Shown here piece after piece: positions 10,116 through 20,345 of a stretch of 60,000 bases of DNA. Made by a program: the position numbers and the translations under genes. The stretch's first letter is position 1; each line of letters begins with the position of its first letter. Where the stretch lies: contig NC_045151.1 of assembly GCF_008831285.2 (NCBI RefSeq), positions 1,485,544 through 1,545,543 of the forward strand, written 5' to 3'. The notes under the pieces were generated by a model. It saw only the letters and a list, made by a program, of their open reading frames with translations, was not told where the DNA came from and did no database searches. The stretch comes from Nymphaea colorata (taxonomy: Eukaryota; Streptophyta; Magnoliopsida; Nymphaeales; Nymphaeaceae).

Positions 10116-13100
10116 ATGGCAGAAGAGATGACTTGCAAGATCGATGCTGCCTTTGACTCGAGCAGTCATACCAAGAGCGAGAACTTGCCTGTTCAAGTCA
10201 CCTCCATTCGACTGAACAAAGACAACTATCTCTCTTGGTCTGCTGCACTTGAAATAGGGATTACCAGTCGCGGTCGTCTTTCCTATATCACTGGGGAGAA
10301 ACCTGCACCTTCTAAAACGGATCCACAATGGGCGACTTGGGCGTTGGAAGATAGCCAAGTTAAAGTATGGATAATTAGTTCTGTTTCCGCTGATATTCAG
10401 CCCCTGATCTTGCGTAAGTCGACTGCATATGACATGTGGACTGTGCTTGCAAGGATGTATGGCCGTAAGAAGAGAGTCTTGCGTACATACCAAATCAAAC
10501 GTGGCTTCTACTCCCTTAAACAGGGTGACTTGTCTGTGGCATCCTTCTTTGCAGCCCTGAAGACTAAATGGGAGGAACTGGACTATCATGTGAATGATGA
10601 CTGGCATTGTGGTTCTGATCATGCCCTGTACTGGGAAAAAGAATGGATGGACCGGACCTTCATTTTCCTTGGAGGATTACGTGATGAATTTGAATCCATT
10701 AGGAGCCAAATTCTAAACTGTGACGAGATTCCTGGGATTGAGGAGGTGTATGCCCGGGTAGAATCTGAGGAACAACGTCGCCAAGTCATGCATATTGACT
10801 CCAGCCATGGGAGTTCTCCCTCAGCGTTTGTTAGCCGTGCCTCTGGGACTGGACAACGTCCTGTTCGGCGTTGTAGTCATTGTAACAAGTTGGGGCATTC
10901 TGTGGATTTCTGTTGGGATATTCATCCTGAGAAGAGACTTGTTCGTGGTCGTCCTCCTTCTAGTCGGCGAGGGTCGTCTGTGCCTGACTCTAGTCAGGGT
11001 AATTCATCACATGCTGAAAAATCAAAGCTTTCCTCTGAGCAAATCAAGGAGTTGCAAGCTTATATCAGCCGGCTTTCTACTACACAAGAGGAAACTTCCA
11101 CGACCGAGGGAGCTAAGTTAGCTCAAGCTCTTGTGGCCACAAGTGATCAAGGTAATCCCTCCCATGGTGATTGGATTGTTGACAGTGGGGCTACACATCA
11201 TATGACAGGGGATCCTAAGCTGTTTCAAGAATACAAATTGTCTTCAGGGCAGCAACACGTGTCTATGGCTGATGGGTCTTCTATCTCTGTGGCTGGAAAA
11301 GGGAGTTTGTCCTTGTTAAATAAATATTGTCTGCATAATGCTCTTCATGTTCCCAATATTCCTGTGAACTTGTTATTTGTCAGCAGTATTACCAAAGAAC
11401 TAAATTGTAATCTGATTTTCTCGGCTGACCATTGTTTTCTACAGGACTTGGTGACGGGGAAGAAGATTGGGATTGGTTCGGTTATTGATGGGCTCTACAG
11501 ACTGCCCGTGCAAGTTGCGTCTGCATTGATTTCAGCCACTAGTGGACAGTTGTCAGGTGTGGAAGACAGGTCTATCATTATGCGATGGCACGAGCATCTT
11601 GGACATCTCCCATTCCAGTTGATCAAGAAGTTGTTTCCTAGACTTTTTACGTTTGTTTCCATTGACTCCTTCACATGTGAAGTGTGTCAGTTGGCTAAGC
11701 ATGTCAGGGCTTCGTACCCTATTTCTTTCAATAAAACCACCCGTCCATTTGCTTTGGTTCATTTTGATGTTTGGGGTCCTTCGGGAGTACCCACGTGTCG
11801 TGGTTTTCATTATTTTATGACTCTTATTGATGACTACTCCCGTTGTACGTTCGTGTACCTGTTGAAAGAACGTAGTGACGTTCCGGTCATTGTCAAAAAT
11901 TTTGTGGCTTTTGTTGAGACTCAGTTTCAGACCTCTGTTCAGGCTTTTCGCACTGATAATGCTAGAGAGTATGTCTCTCAATCTCTAGATGATTTCTTGA
12001 AGAGTAAGGGTATTGTTCATGAAACGTCCTGTAGTTACACACCTCCCCAAAATGGCGTGGCTGAACGTAAGAATCGCCATTTATTAGATGACACTCGGGC
12101 TATTATGTTCCATCGGCAGTTTCCTAAGCGCTACTGGGGTGATGCACTTCTCACTAGTGCCCACCTTATTAATCGTATGCCTACCCGTGTGTTGCAGGGT
12201 CATTCCCCATATTCTATGCTGTGGCCCACTCAGAATCCCTGGCCTCTTACTCCTCGGGTGTTCGGGTGTGTCTGTTTTGTTCATGACTATAGTCCCACCC
12301 TCAAGAAACTTGACCCTTGGTCTATCAAGGCTGTCTTCCTGGGGTATTCCTCCACTTAGAAGGGATACAAATGTGTTGATCCTACCACTTCTAAAGTCTA
12401 TGTCTCTCGGGATGTTACTTTTCATGAGCATGAGGCGTACTTTCCTGTGAATCCTCTTCAGGGGGAGTGTCTAGGGAACAGTAGTGAAGAGTATTCCTCA
12501 AATCAATTGATTCAGTTTATGGACTTCTTGGATTACAAGGTTAGTCACAGTGTGGCAAACACAGTCAGAGATGGTAGAGACAGAGATGGTAGAGACAGTC
12601 ACACGGACGGGGGCCTTGTTGTCAATCAGTCCACAGCTCGTGATCACTTGTTTGGCCAGGTGTACACCAGGAAGAAGACAGATGTGGTTGAGAATGTTGA
12701 TATAACCAATCCCAATCCTGTGAGTTCCCCGAATGACCCAAGTCAAATCGATGAAGAGCTTCCTATAGCCTTGCGCAAGGGCACCAGGTCATGTACTTCT
12801 CATCCTATTCAGAGATTTGTCTCTTATGCGAAACTTAGTAAGGATTACAAATGCTTTATTACATCCTTGTCTAAGTCTGTGATTCCCAGGTGTGTGGAAG
12901 ATGCTAGAGAGGATCCTAAATGGCTACATGCCATGACAAAGGAGATGGAGGCCTTGGCGAAAAATGATACTTGGGAAGTAGTTGATATTCCCAAGGGGAC
13001 TCATTTAGTTGGTTCCAAGTGGGTGTTCAATGTGAAATACAAACAGGATGGCGCCGTGGAGAGGTATAAGGCTCGTCTTGTTGCAAAGGGGTTCAGCCAA

Positions 13101-14420
13101 AAATATGGTATGATTACCTTGAAACCTTTGCCCCTGTTGTTAAACTGAAAACTGTAAGGGTCATCTTAGCACTTGCAGTGCAAAAGAAGTGGAGCATGGA
13201 TCAGCTTGATGTCAAGAATGCCTTTTTGAACGGCTATCTACAAGAAGAGGTCTACATGAGCATGCCTCCTGGATATGTTCAAAGCGGAAAATGTTGTCAT
13301 CTCAAGAAAGCCTTGTATGGGTTAAAGCAGTCTCCTAGAGCATGGTTTGAAAGGCTGAGGATAGTAATGAAGACTAATGGATACAAACAGGGAAATGGTG
13401 ATCACACCTTATTCATTAAGCAGAGAAATGGCCTGGTGAGTCTTCTTCTTGTGTATGTTGATGATATGATAGTCACAGGTGACGATGAAGAAGAAAAAAG
13501 GAAGATGAAGGAAAGGTTAGCTGCCGAATTTGATCTTAAAGATTTGGGTAAACTAAGGTACTTTTTGGGAATCGAGATTGCTCGGTCAGAGACAGGGCTT
13601 GTTATGAGCCAAAGAAAATACACTCTAGATCTTTTAAAGAAGACAAGCAAACTTGGATGTAGGCCATTTCTAACTCCAATGGAGTCTGGTACAAAGATAA
13701 GCATCAAAACTGGCAACATCCTTGATGAGGAAGGAAAATGGAGGTATCAGAGGATGGTTGGTAAGCTCATCTATCTTACTCTTACTCGCCTTGATATTAC
13801 GTATGCTGTGAATGTGTTGAGTCAGTTTATGCATGCTCCTACTGATTGTCACTGGAAGAGTGCAGAAAGAGTGTTGGGGTACCTAAAGAATGACCCAGGG
13901 AAAGGATTACTCTATACTCAGCAAGACCAACTTAATATTGAAGGATACTCTGACGCAGATTGGGCAGGATGCACTGATACTAGGAGGTCTACCACAGGGT
14001 ACTGCATCTTTCTGGGGTGTAACCTGGTTGTATGAAGAAGTAAAAGGCCAGAAGTTTGCTCTAGATCCAGTGCTGAGGCTGAATACAGGGCTGTGGCTAT
14101 GGGAGTTACAGAAATGCTATGGTTAAAGATTCTCCTAGCGGATATTGGAGTTGAAACGGAAGAAAAGATGAAGATGTACTGTGACAACAAGTCTGCGATT
14201 AACCTTGCAAACAATCCCGTCCTTCATGACAGAACTAAACATGTGGAGATTGATCGCCATTTCATACGGGAACGTATAGATTCCAAAGAGTTGATCCTGC
14301 CGTATACATGAAGTCTGAAGATCAAATTGCCAATGTTTTGACCAAAGCCTTATGTACATCTCAATTCGAGGAAAATGTGAGCAAGCTTGGCATGTTTGAC
14401 ATGTATGCCAAGCTTGAGGG
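10116..14420 (+). pseudogene. Copia-1 gag-pol polyprotein, four lesions
   Basis: Gag starts at the ATG at 10116 (MAEEMTCK). In order the sequence shows: a gag zinc knuckle CSHCNKLGHSVDFC near 10870; an aspartic protease motif DWIVDSGATHH near 11169; the integrase zinc region and DDE core (HFDVWGP near 11760, LIDDYSR near 11823, RTDN near 11950); reverse transcriptase ([10 protein letters not shown] near 13205, YVDD near 13454); and RNase H (YSDADWAGC near 13945, RTKHVEIDRHF near 14234). The frame is broken by TAG at 12357, a frameshift near 13110 just before the reverse transcriptase core, TGA at about 14032 replacing the usual tryptophan of the RNase H region, and a frameshift near 14306. 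Gag, protease and most of integrase remain uninterrupted as a frame of about 750 codons. These enzymes would copy and integrate the element; this copy cannot make them as one protein. Confidence 0.93.
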
Positions 14421-14424
14421 GGAG

Positions 14425-14701
14425 TGTTAGAATATCTTGTATAGGGAACCAGGTCTGGATATGGACCCTGTCCCATGGGCGCGGGTACCGAGGGTGGCTC
14501 GGTACCCTAGGCGGGCCTCCCTCTTATATTATTTCACTTATTGTGTAATTGTTGATTAAGTGAAAATAACATTCTCTCTCCTAGGGTTGAGGTCTTGCCC
14601 CTAGGTTAGAGCTTCACCGTGGTTTTTCACCTCTTACTGAGGTTTTCCACGTATATCGTGTATTTCTTCTCCATTATCTTCTTGCGTTGCTTGTTTCTAC
14701 A
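14425..14701 (+). repeat. 3' LTR of Copia-1
   Basis: 277 bp, same ends as the 5' LTR, followed by the CAACC target duplication. Three of its about seven differences from the 5' LTR fall in or beside the first hairpin. Confidence 0.95.
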
Positions 14702-14785
14702 CAACCCAATGAAGATTCTTAATCCATAAATTAGGACTTCATTTCCTTGTCTTCACATCGAAGCAGAACAGTGAAGATCTTTCTT

Positions 14786-14787
<2 letters not shown>

Positions 14788-14821
<34 letters not shown>
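14788..14821. repeat. (GA)n microsatellite
   Basis: A GA dinucleotide run followed by a G run, inside the TIR transposon. Confidence 0.9.
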
Positions 14822-14825
<4 letters not shown>

Positions 14826-15115
14826 CGGTTGAGCGGCGCGATATAGGTACGTTCTTCCCAAGTATTGATGAAAAGAGGGCTAGCACATGGAGTACAAAAT
14901 CAATGACGAAATGATATTTCTGACTACGTATTGAATGAAATTGCTCTGGAACATATCTTAGAGATAAGAAAACATATTATGCTGAACTGGATTGACCACC
15001 ATATTGTGGAATCAACTAACCATCTTTTCTGGATATGTCAGCAAATTTCAAAACGAACAGACATGAAAATGCAGTACAAACTGGTGATAAACCAAATTTG
15101 AAATGAATTCAACAC

Positions 15116-15461
15116 CATATTGTGACCTCGGGTGCACGACCCAGTTCTTCATCCTGAGATGTGAATATGCCTTGTACATATTTAGGACTTCCATCTTCTT
15201 TGACAACTGTAAGACAGTTGAGTCATGAGTACATTACTCAGATAGAAAGCCTCTTCTAGTCCCAACTGAAATCACTGCCTGCCTTTTGTAACTGTTGCCA
15301 CTAGATGGCCAAAGCATGCCCGGTTCAGCAGTTCTGCCTGTTCTGGTTCCGCTTCACAAAGAACAACTTCATTGCTCAGTGATGCACAGCTTTTGGATTC
15401 TGTCAAACAGCTTTGCAAGGGCAAGTTGTGCCGAACCTTTTCCTTTCCATCTTGGTCTCAT
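15116..15461 (-). pseudogene. SEN2: Captured N-terminal fragment of tRNA-splicing endonuclease subunit SEN2
   Basis: SEN2 is a catalytic subunit of the nuclear enzyme that removes introns from pre-tRNAs. On the minus strand the ATG at 15461 opens MRPRWKGKG, the basic N-terminus typical of plant SEN2. After a frameshift near 15390 the N-terminal domain continues as VVLCEAEPEQAELLNRACFG, and later as FQLGLEEAFYL after a TGA where the family has tryptophan (near 15257). A further frame change leads to CLTVVKEDGSPKYVQG, ending in a stop near 15116. The C-terminal catalytic domain is absent. The fragment lies inside the TIR transposon, so it is a transposon-captured gene piece. Identification rests on remembered family features without a database search; the motif order is convincing, and the last segment (after FYL) is least certain. 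Confidence 0.75.
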
Positions 15462-15469
15462 GGTCAACA

Positions 15470-16190
15470 ACCTGCACTTACCCCAAATTCACATTGTAAC
15501 CAGCCACAAACTAGTTTCATGAAGTATCTTAATAGATATGGAATAAATCTCAACACGCAAAAGCGAGCTAGGCTACTAAATGTGGTGAATAAGCTAAGTG
15601 TCGTTTATAGATTCCATAGTGAGTTCAAGCTTGAGCTAATCTTGTTGCACAGCTAAGCAAAGATCAAGCCGATCATGAGAAGGACTGTACTGAGTTTTCT
15701 TATGTGGGAAAAACAAAAAGTAAAGAGAGAAAAGTCTGGATAGATCCCAAATTTCTCAATAGCATGTTTTTCTTGTAATCATCAGTCAGGCCTAAACAGA
15801 AACTTGCAACCCTATACTGCAAAAGTCAGAAGACACTAAGAACAAATTGCAATCAAGCGAACATGGCATTCAAAAGCTAATCAACTACGGAATCTACAGG
15901 CAAACGAAAGCAATAGAAGCAATAGCAAGAGAGAAAGGAAGACAACGAGAGCAAGAGAGAGACAGAGAAAAAATTGATTTGGGCGTTTCTGAAAGGGACA
16001 CAACGAGAAAAATGGAGAAACCCTTACTTGAGCGGCGACTGTGGCGTTGGCGAACCGGCAGAGGAGCAGAGCGGCGACGGTGAGAAGCTGTCGTCGACTG
16101 TGGGGAGATATTCACTCGAATGCAAGGGAGGAGGAGCTGTCGTCGACTGTGGGGAGGGAGGAGGAGAGGGGTGAAATGAGGGGAGTTGGT
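15470..16190 (-). other. Possible captured SEN2 leader/promoter inside the TIR transposon
   Basis: Minus-strand sequence upstream of the captured SEN2 start codon. A GTAAGT donor-like site lies just before the ATG (near 15480), and a CT-rich tract at about 15905-16000 and a GC-rich block (16030-16170) follow the usual look of a plant gene leader. That the transposon captured the gene's 5' leader as well is inference from position and composition. Confidence 0.35.
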
Positions 16191-16357
16191 CGGATAGGTA
16201 AGATATCGAGCGGGTGAAATTTCACCTGCTCGTTTTAATGAAGAACGGGAAGAATTTAATGTCGTTTGATACGTCTCATGATGGGCGGGTGAAATTTCAC
16301 CTGCCCGTACATATTTTTCACGATTTTCTCCTTTCAACCGGGCAATCAAATGGGCCC

Positions 16358-16800
16358 TAAAGAAAGAATTTCAGAATTTGAACAAAGGTTCAACATCTAT
16401 CATGGATTATTTGGGGCGTATCAAGGCTGTCGCAGACCAACTTGCTACCTCAAGGAATAACATTTCTGATAAGGAGAAGGTGCAGCAAACTTTAAGTGGA
16501 CTTGGGCATGATTATCATGCTTTTATTACAGCTCTTGAGGTCCTTCCTGTTCTGTCCTCCTTCAACGAATTACAAGGTAAACTCCTCCAACACGAAATGA
16601 ATATGAAAAGAGTCAATTGAAAGGACTGATCAAGGGAACTCTCAAAATGTGTTGGCCATGAATGTAAAATTTGGTCTGAACCATGGGAACTCTGATCATG
16701 TTGTACACCAAATAACCAAGGTATGTCTTATTTGAATACTTCAAGAAGAATACCAATTTGTTCTCAATGTAACAAGAAAGGGCACTTGAAGGCACAATGC
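16358..16800 (+). pseudogene. Copia-2 gag, C-terminal part with zinc knuckle
   Basis: Continues the gag frame interrupted at 9098 (KEFQNLNKGSTSIMDYLG, then a stretch to a stop at 16618-16620). A zinc knuckle CSQCNKKGHLKAQC follows near 16760 in another frame. Binds retroelement RNA in intact relatives; broken here. Confidence 0.85.
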
Positions 16801-19800
16801 TGGTTAATCCTCAAAATAAAAACAAAGGGGTAAGACATGATTACAAACAAGGAGGACAAAATTCTAAAACCACTGCCGAAGATATGCAACAGCTATTGAT
16901 AGACGCATTCTCCAAGATGACTATAAAACAAAATGAGCAGGGAGAATGGTTCTTGGATTCAGGTGCAGCCACCCATGTGACAGGAAATGCAGGTAAATTG
17001 ACTAACTTATCCCCTCATTATGGTAGAAATTGCATCATAACAGGTGATGGAAAATCTCATCCCATTACACATATTGGAAATGCACATATTCCTCTGTCAT
17101 CTTCCTCTCTATCATTGTTCAATGTTGTTTTTGCTCCCAATATAAAAAAGAATATCATATCCATTTCTAAACTCATTGATGATACAAACTCTTCTATTGA
17201 ATTCACACCTTCTTCTGTCTATGTCAAGGACCTCCAAACGAAGAAAATGTTCGCTAAAGGGGAGCGTCAAGGGAATATGTATGTCCTCAAGGAATGTCTA
17301 CCCAAAGATTCGTCCACCTTTGGTATAGGATTGAAGACATTTTCTCTTTCTCATAATGCGTCACCAGTTCCAAGTCCTTGCCATTTCCAATCAAAAGTAA
17401 GGAGCTTTAACCAATTTTTGGAATCTGATCTGTGGCATAATCGGCTGGGACACTGTGGTCGACATTTTATTGAAAAACTTGTCACAGATAGTCTCATTTC
17501 AAGATCAAGCTTACCTCTTACTTCAAGTGTCAAAAAATGTTGAAGATGTGAACTTTGTAAGAGTCATGTTTTACCTTTCCATAATATAAATCAAAGGGCT
17601 TCTAAACCCTTTGAAATTATTTTTTCTTATGTTTGGGGGCCAGCCCCAGTTGATTCCATGTCTGGTTCACGATATTATGTCTTATTTAGAGACTCTTACT
17701 CACGATTCACTTGGATTTACTTCATGAAACACAAATAAGAAGTACTCCACATATTTCGAAACTTCTATGCCATGATTCAAACCAAATTTTCGTACAATGT
17801 GGTGCATTTTCAATGTGATGGTGGGGGAGAATATTCCTTACTTGATTTTATTGAATTTCTACGTGAAAAATGGATAACTAGACAAATCTCCTGCCCTTAC
17901 GCACCACAACAAAATGGTGTAGTTGAGCGCAAACATCGACATATAATTGAAAGCGCCATGAGCATGATGCATGATACTAATGTGCCCATTTCCTTATGGA
18001 CTGAAGCCTTCCATACAACTGTATACATAATAAATTGTTTGCCTATGACACTCTTGATGTCTAATTCGCCATATTTCACACTCTTAGGCAAACAACCTGA
18101 TTATAAGAAATTGAAGGTTTTGGGCTGTGTATGCTATGTTAACGTTGATGCTGCCTTGAGGAACAAGTTTTAAGACAAAGCTATTCAATGTAGATTCGTT
18201 GGATATGCTGATGAATATAAAGGTTTTCGATGCTATGATCCAACAACTAAACGTATCAAGACTTCAAGAAATGTTACTTTTGATGCACATAATTTTGATG
18301 ATACTAATGAAATGCCTATGACTATTGAATCTTATGATCCCTGGACCAATACACAATTATTCAATGTAGATCCTACTTCATAAAATGATGTGCCTCAGGG
18401 TGAAGATCGAGAAAGATCAATACAGTCATCTGATGTGCCCCAAAGTGAAAATCAAGAGGGTCCAATACAGTCATCAAGTGATCACAAAAGTAATAATGAA
18501 GAACAAAGCAACAATTCACATCGGTATTCGTGTCTTATCTACAATCGACGACTAAGGGACAGAAATGCTCAAGACAAGATGCCCCACCTTAGAAGATCCC
18601 AACGCATTCCCCATCCTATTCACAGGTGGGTTAGCTATGATTCTTTATCACTTGATTTTCAGTTATTTATGACAAAAGTTGGCAAGGAGGAAGAACTTAC
18701 TTCATTTGATCAAACATAAAAATCATATCATTGGACGAAGGCTATGAGAGAAGAAATGGATGCCTTGCATGAATGTAGAACATGGGAGATCGTTCCAAGG
18801 CCACATGGAAAGAACATAGTGGGCTTCAAGTGGGTATACAAAATCAAATACAAACTGACGGCAGCATAGAAAGACACAAAACAAGGTTGGTAGCAAAAGG
18901 ATTTACTCAACAGTTGGGGCATGATTATAATGAGACGTTCAGTCCCGTAATCAAAATGGGCACCATTCGCGTGATTGTATCCCCTTGTTGTTAAATATGG
19001 GTGGAAGCTAAATCAATTAGACGTTAAAAATGCTTTCCTTCATGGTGACTTGAAGGAAGAAGTTTTCATGGAGCCACCTCTTGGTTTTGTTGAAAAAGAC
19101 TCTAGTAAATGAGTTTGCAAACTGAAAAAATCCCTGTATGGACTTAAGCAAGCATCACAGTCATGGTTTGATAGTTTTTCAAACAAAATAAAGGAATACG
19201 GATTTCGAAACAGTCCTCTCGACCATTCCCTTTTTATTTTCAAGAAAGAAAATGTTATTACCCTCCTCCTTATATATGTTGACGACATCATCATTACAGG
19301 GAACTCAGAAAACATTTTGATGAGACAAAGGGTCTCTTGATGAGAAACTTTAAGATGAAAGACCTTGGAAGCGTGTGATATTTCCTTGGGGTTGAAATTG
19401 ATAGGCAAAGAGATCATCTTACGTTGACACAACAGAAATATACTCTTGACCTATTAGATAGAACATGCATGATAAATTGTAAGCCTACTGAAACACCAAG
19501 TGTTCTGAACCAAAGGATGAGTATAAATGATGGGGAAACATATGAAAACCCCACCAAATATCGCAGCATTGTTGGTGCTTTGCAATATTTAACATTTACC
19601 ATACCTGATATTACCTATGCGGTAAATCAAGTGTCTCAATTTATGCATGCACCGAGGGACACACATATGAATGCAGTTAAAGGAATACTAAGGTATCTCA
19701 AGGGAACCGTTGGAGATGGATTAGTGTATTGTAAAAGTGAAAATGAAGCTGCTGGTCATGAATTAATCACATATACTGATGTTGATTGGGCTGGAGATCC

Positions 19801-20167
19801 AGACGAAAGAAGATTTATCTTTGGTTTTTGCATCTTTATAGGCAAAAATTTGGTATCTTGGAGTAGTAGAAAACAAAGAGCAGTTGCAAGATAAAGTACA
19901 GAAGCTGAATACAGATGTGTGGCTGCAGGAACGACAGAAGTGACTTGGATTCGACACTTGCTAGAAGATATAGGAGAAAAAATTAAAAGCTCAGTACTAA
20001 TGTGTGACAACCAAAGTGCCATCAACATTACTTTCAATCCTATACAACATGGCCGAACAAAACACATTGAGGTTGACCAGCATTTTGTCAGGCAGAAGGT
20101 GGAGAATAAAGAGATAGAACCAGTCTTCGTTGGAACTAATGAACAAGCTGCTGACATATTTACTAAA
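16801..20167 (+). pseudogene. Copia-2 pol (protease, integrase, RT, RNase H), heavily decayed
   Basis: Domain traces appear in copia order: protease WFLDSGAATHVTG near 16950; integrase LWHNRLGHCG near 17430 and CPYAPQQNGVVERKHRH near 17890; reverse transcriptase [15 protein letters not shown] near 19017, YGLKQAS near 19136 and YVDDIIITGN near 19276; RNase H YTDVDWAGD near 19772 and RTKHIEVDQHF near 20056. At least ten stops or frame changes interrupt it (for example near 17541, 17736, 18171, 18380, 18717, 18866, 19111 and 19892), and the integrase aspartate region reads YVWGP. The last codons are cut by Copia-3; about 78 bp of the tail reappear at 25394-25471. Confidence 0.92.
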
Positions 20168-20332
20168 TGATAAGATTAGAAAGAATAATATTTGATTAAC
20201 TTCGAAATCTGCCCTAACTCCTCTTTATATAGACTAGAGGAGAGAGAGAAGTTACAAGAGAACCATCTAAAGGAAAAGTTATTACAAAAGTACCCTCTTA
20301 AACCTAAAACTGAATATAAACACATCTTAACA
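20168..20332 (-). repeat. 3' LTR of Copia-3
   Basis: 165 bp, ends TGATAAG...TTAACA on the plus strand. Very short for a copia LTR. No difference from the other LTR is visible. Confidence 0.95.
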
Positions 20333-20345
20333 CTCCCCCTCAAGT
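20333..20345 (-). other. Polypurine tract of Copia-3
   Basis: CTTGAGGGGGAG on the minus strand directly abuts the 3' LTR; the gag-pol stop codon (20342-20340) overlaps it. Confidence 0.85.

Larger units (their letters stand above)
9399..14701 (+). mobile_element. Copia-1: Ty1/copia LTR retrotransposon nested in the TIR transposon
   Basis: 5.3 kb element bounded by 277-bp LTRs (TGTTAGAATATC...TTTCTACA), with a CAACC target duplication at 9394-9398 and 14702-14706. The primer-binding site is at 9676 and a purine tract (CTTGAGGGGGAG) precedes the 3' LTR. The LTRs differ at about seven of 277 positions by eye (about 2.5%), so insertion is moderately recent. The gag-pol frame carries two nonsense changes and two frameshifts (see the pseudogene entry), so it is not autonomous. 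Confidence 0.96.
9099..16357. mobile_element. TIR DNA transposon (PIF/Harbinger-like ends) carrying a SEN2 fragment, inserted in Copia-2
   Basis: The left end GGGCTCGTTTGATTG and the right end CAATCAAATGGGCCC form terminal inverted repeats with two mismatches in 15. TAAA lies on both sides (9095-9098 and 16358-16361), and the Copia-2 gag frame resumes exactly across it. Without Copia-1 it is about 1.95 kb. It encodes no transposase that I can see, so it is non-autonomous. The end sequence resembles plant PIF/Harbinger/Tourist elements, which normally duplicate three bases (TAA/TTA); here the match reads as four (TAAA), so the superfamily is inferred. Its interior holds a minus-strand fragment of a SEN2 gene (15116-15461), making it a Pack-type gene-capturing element. 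Subterminal GGGTGAAATTT motifs near both ends support the boundaries. Confidence 0.85.

Noticed and set aside
10005-10622. 205-codon minus-strand frame antisense to Copia-1 gag
   Set aside because: It is a shadow of the gag frame; the plus strand has clear gag and zinc-knuckle motifs.
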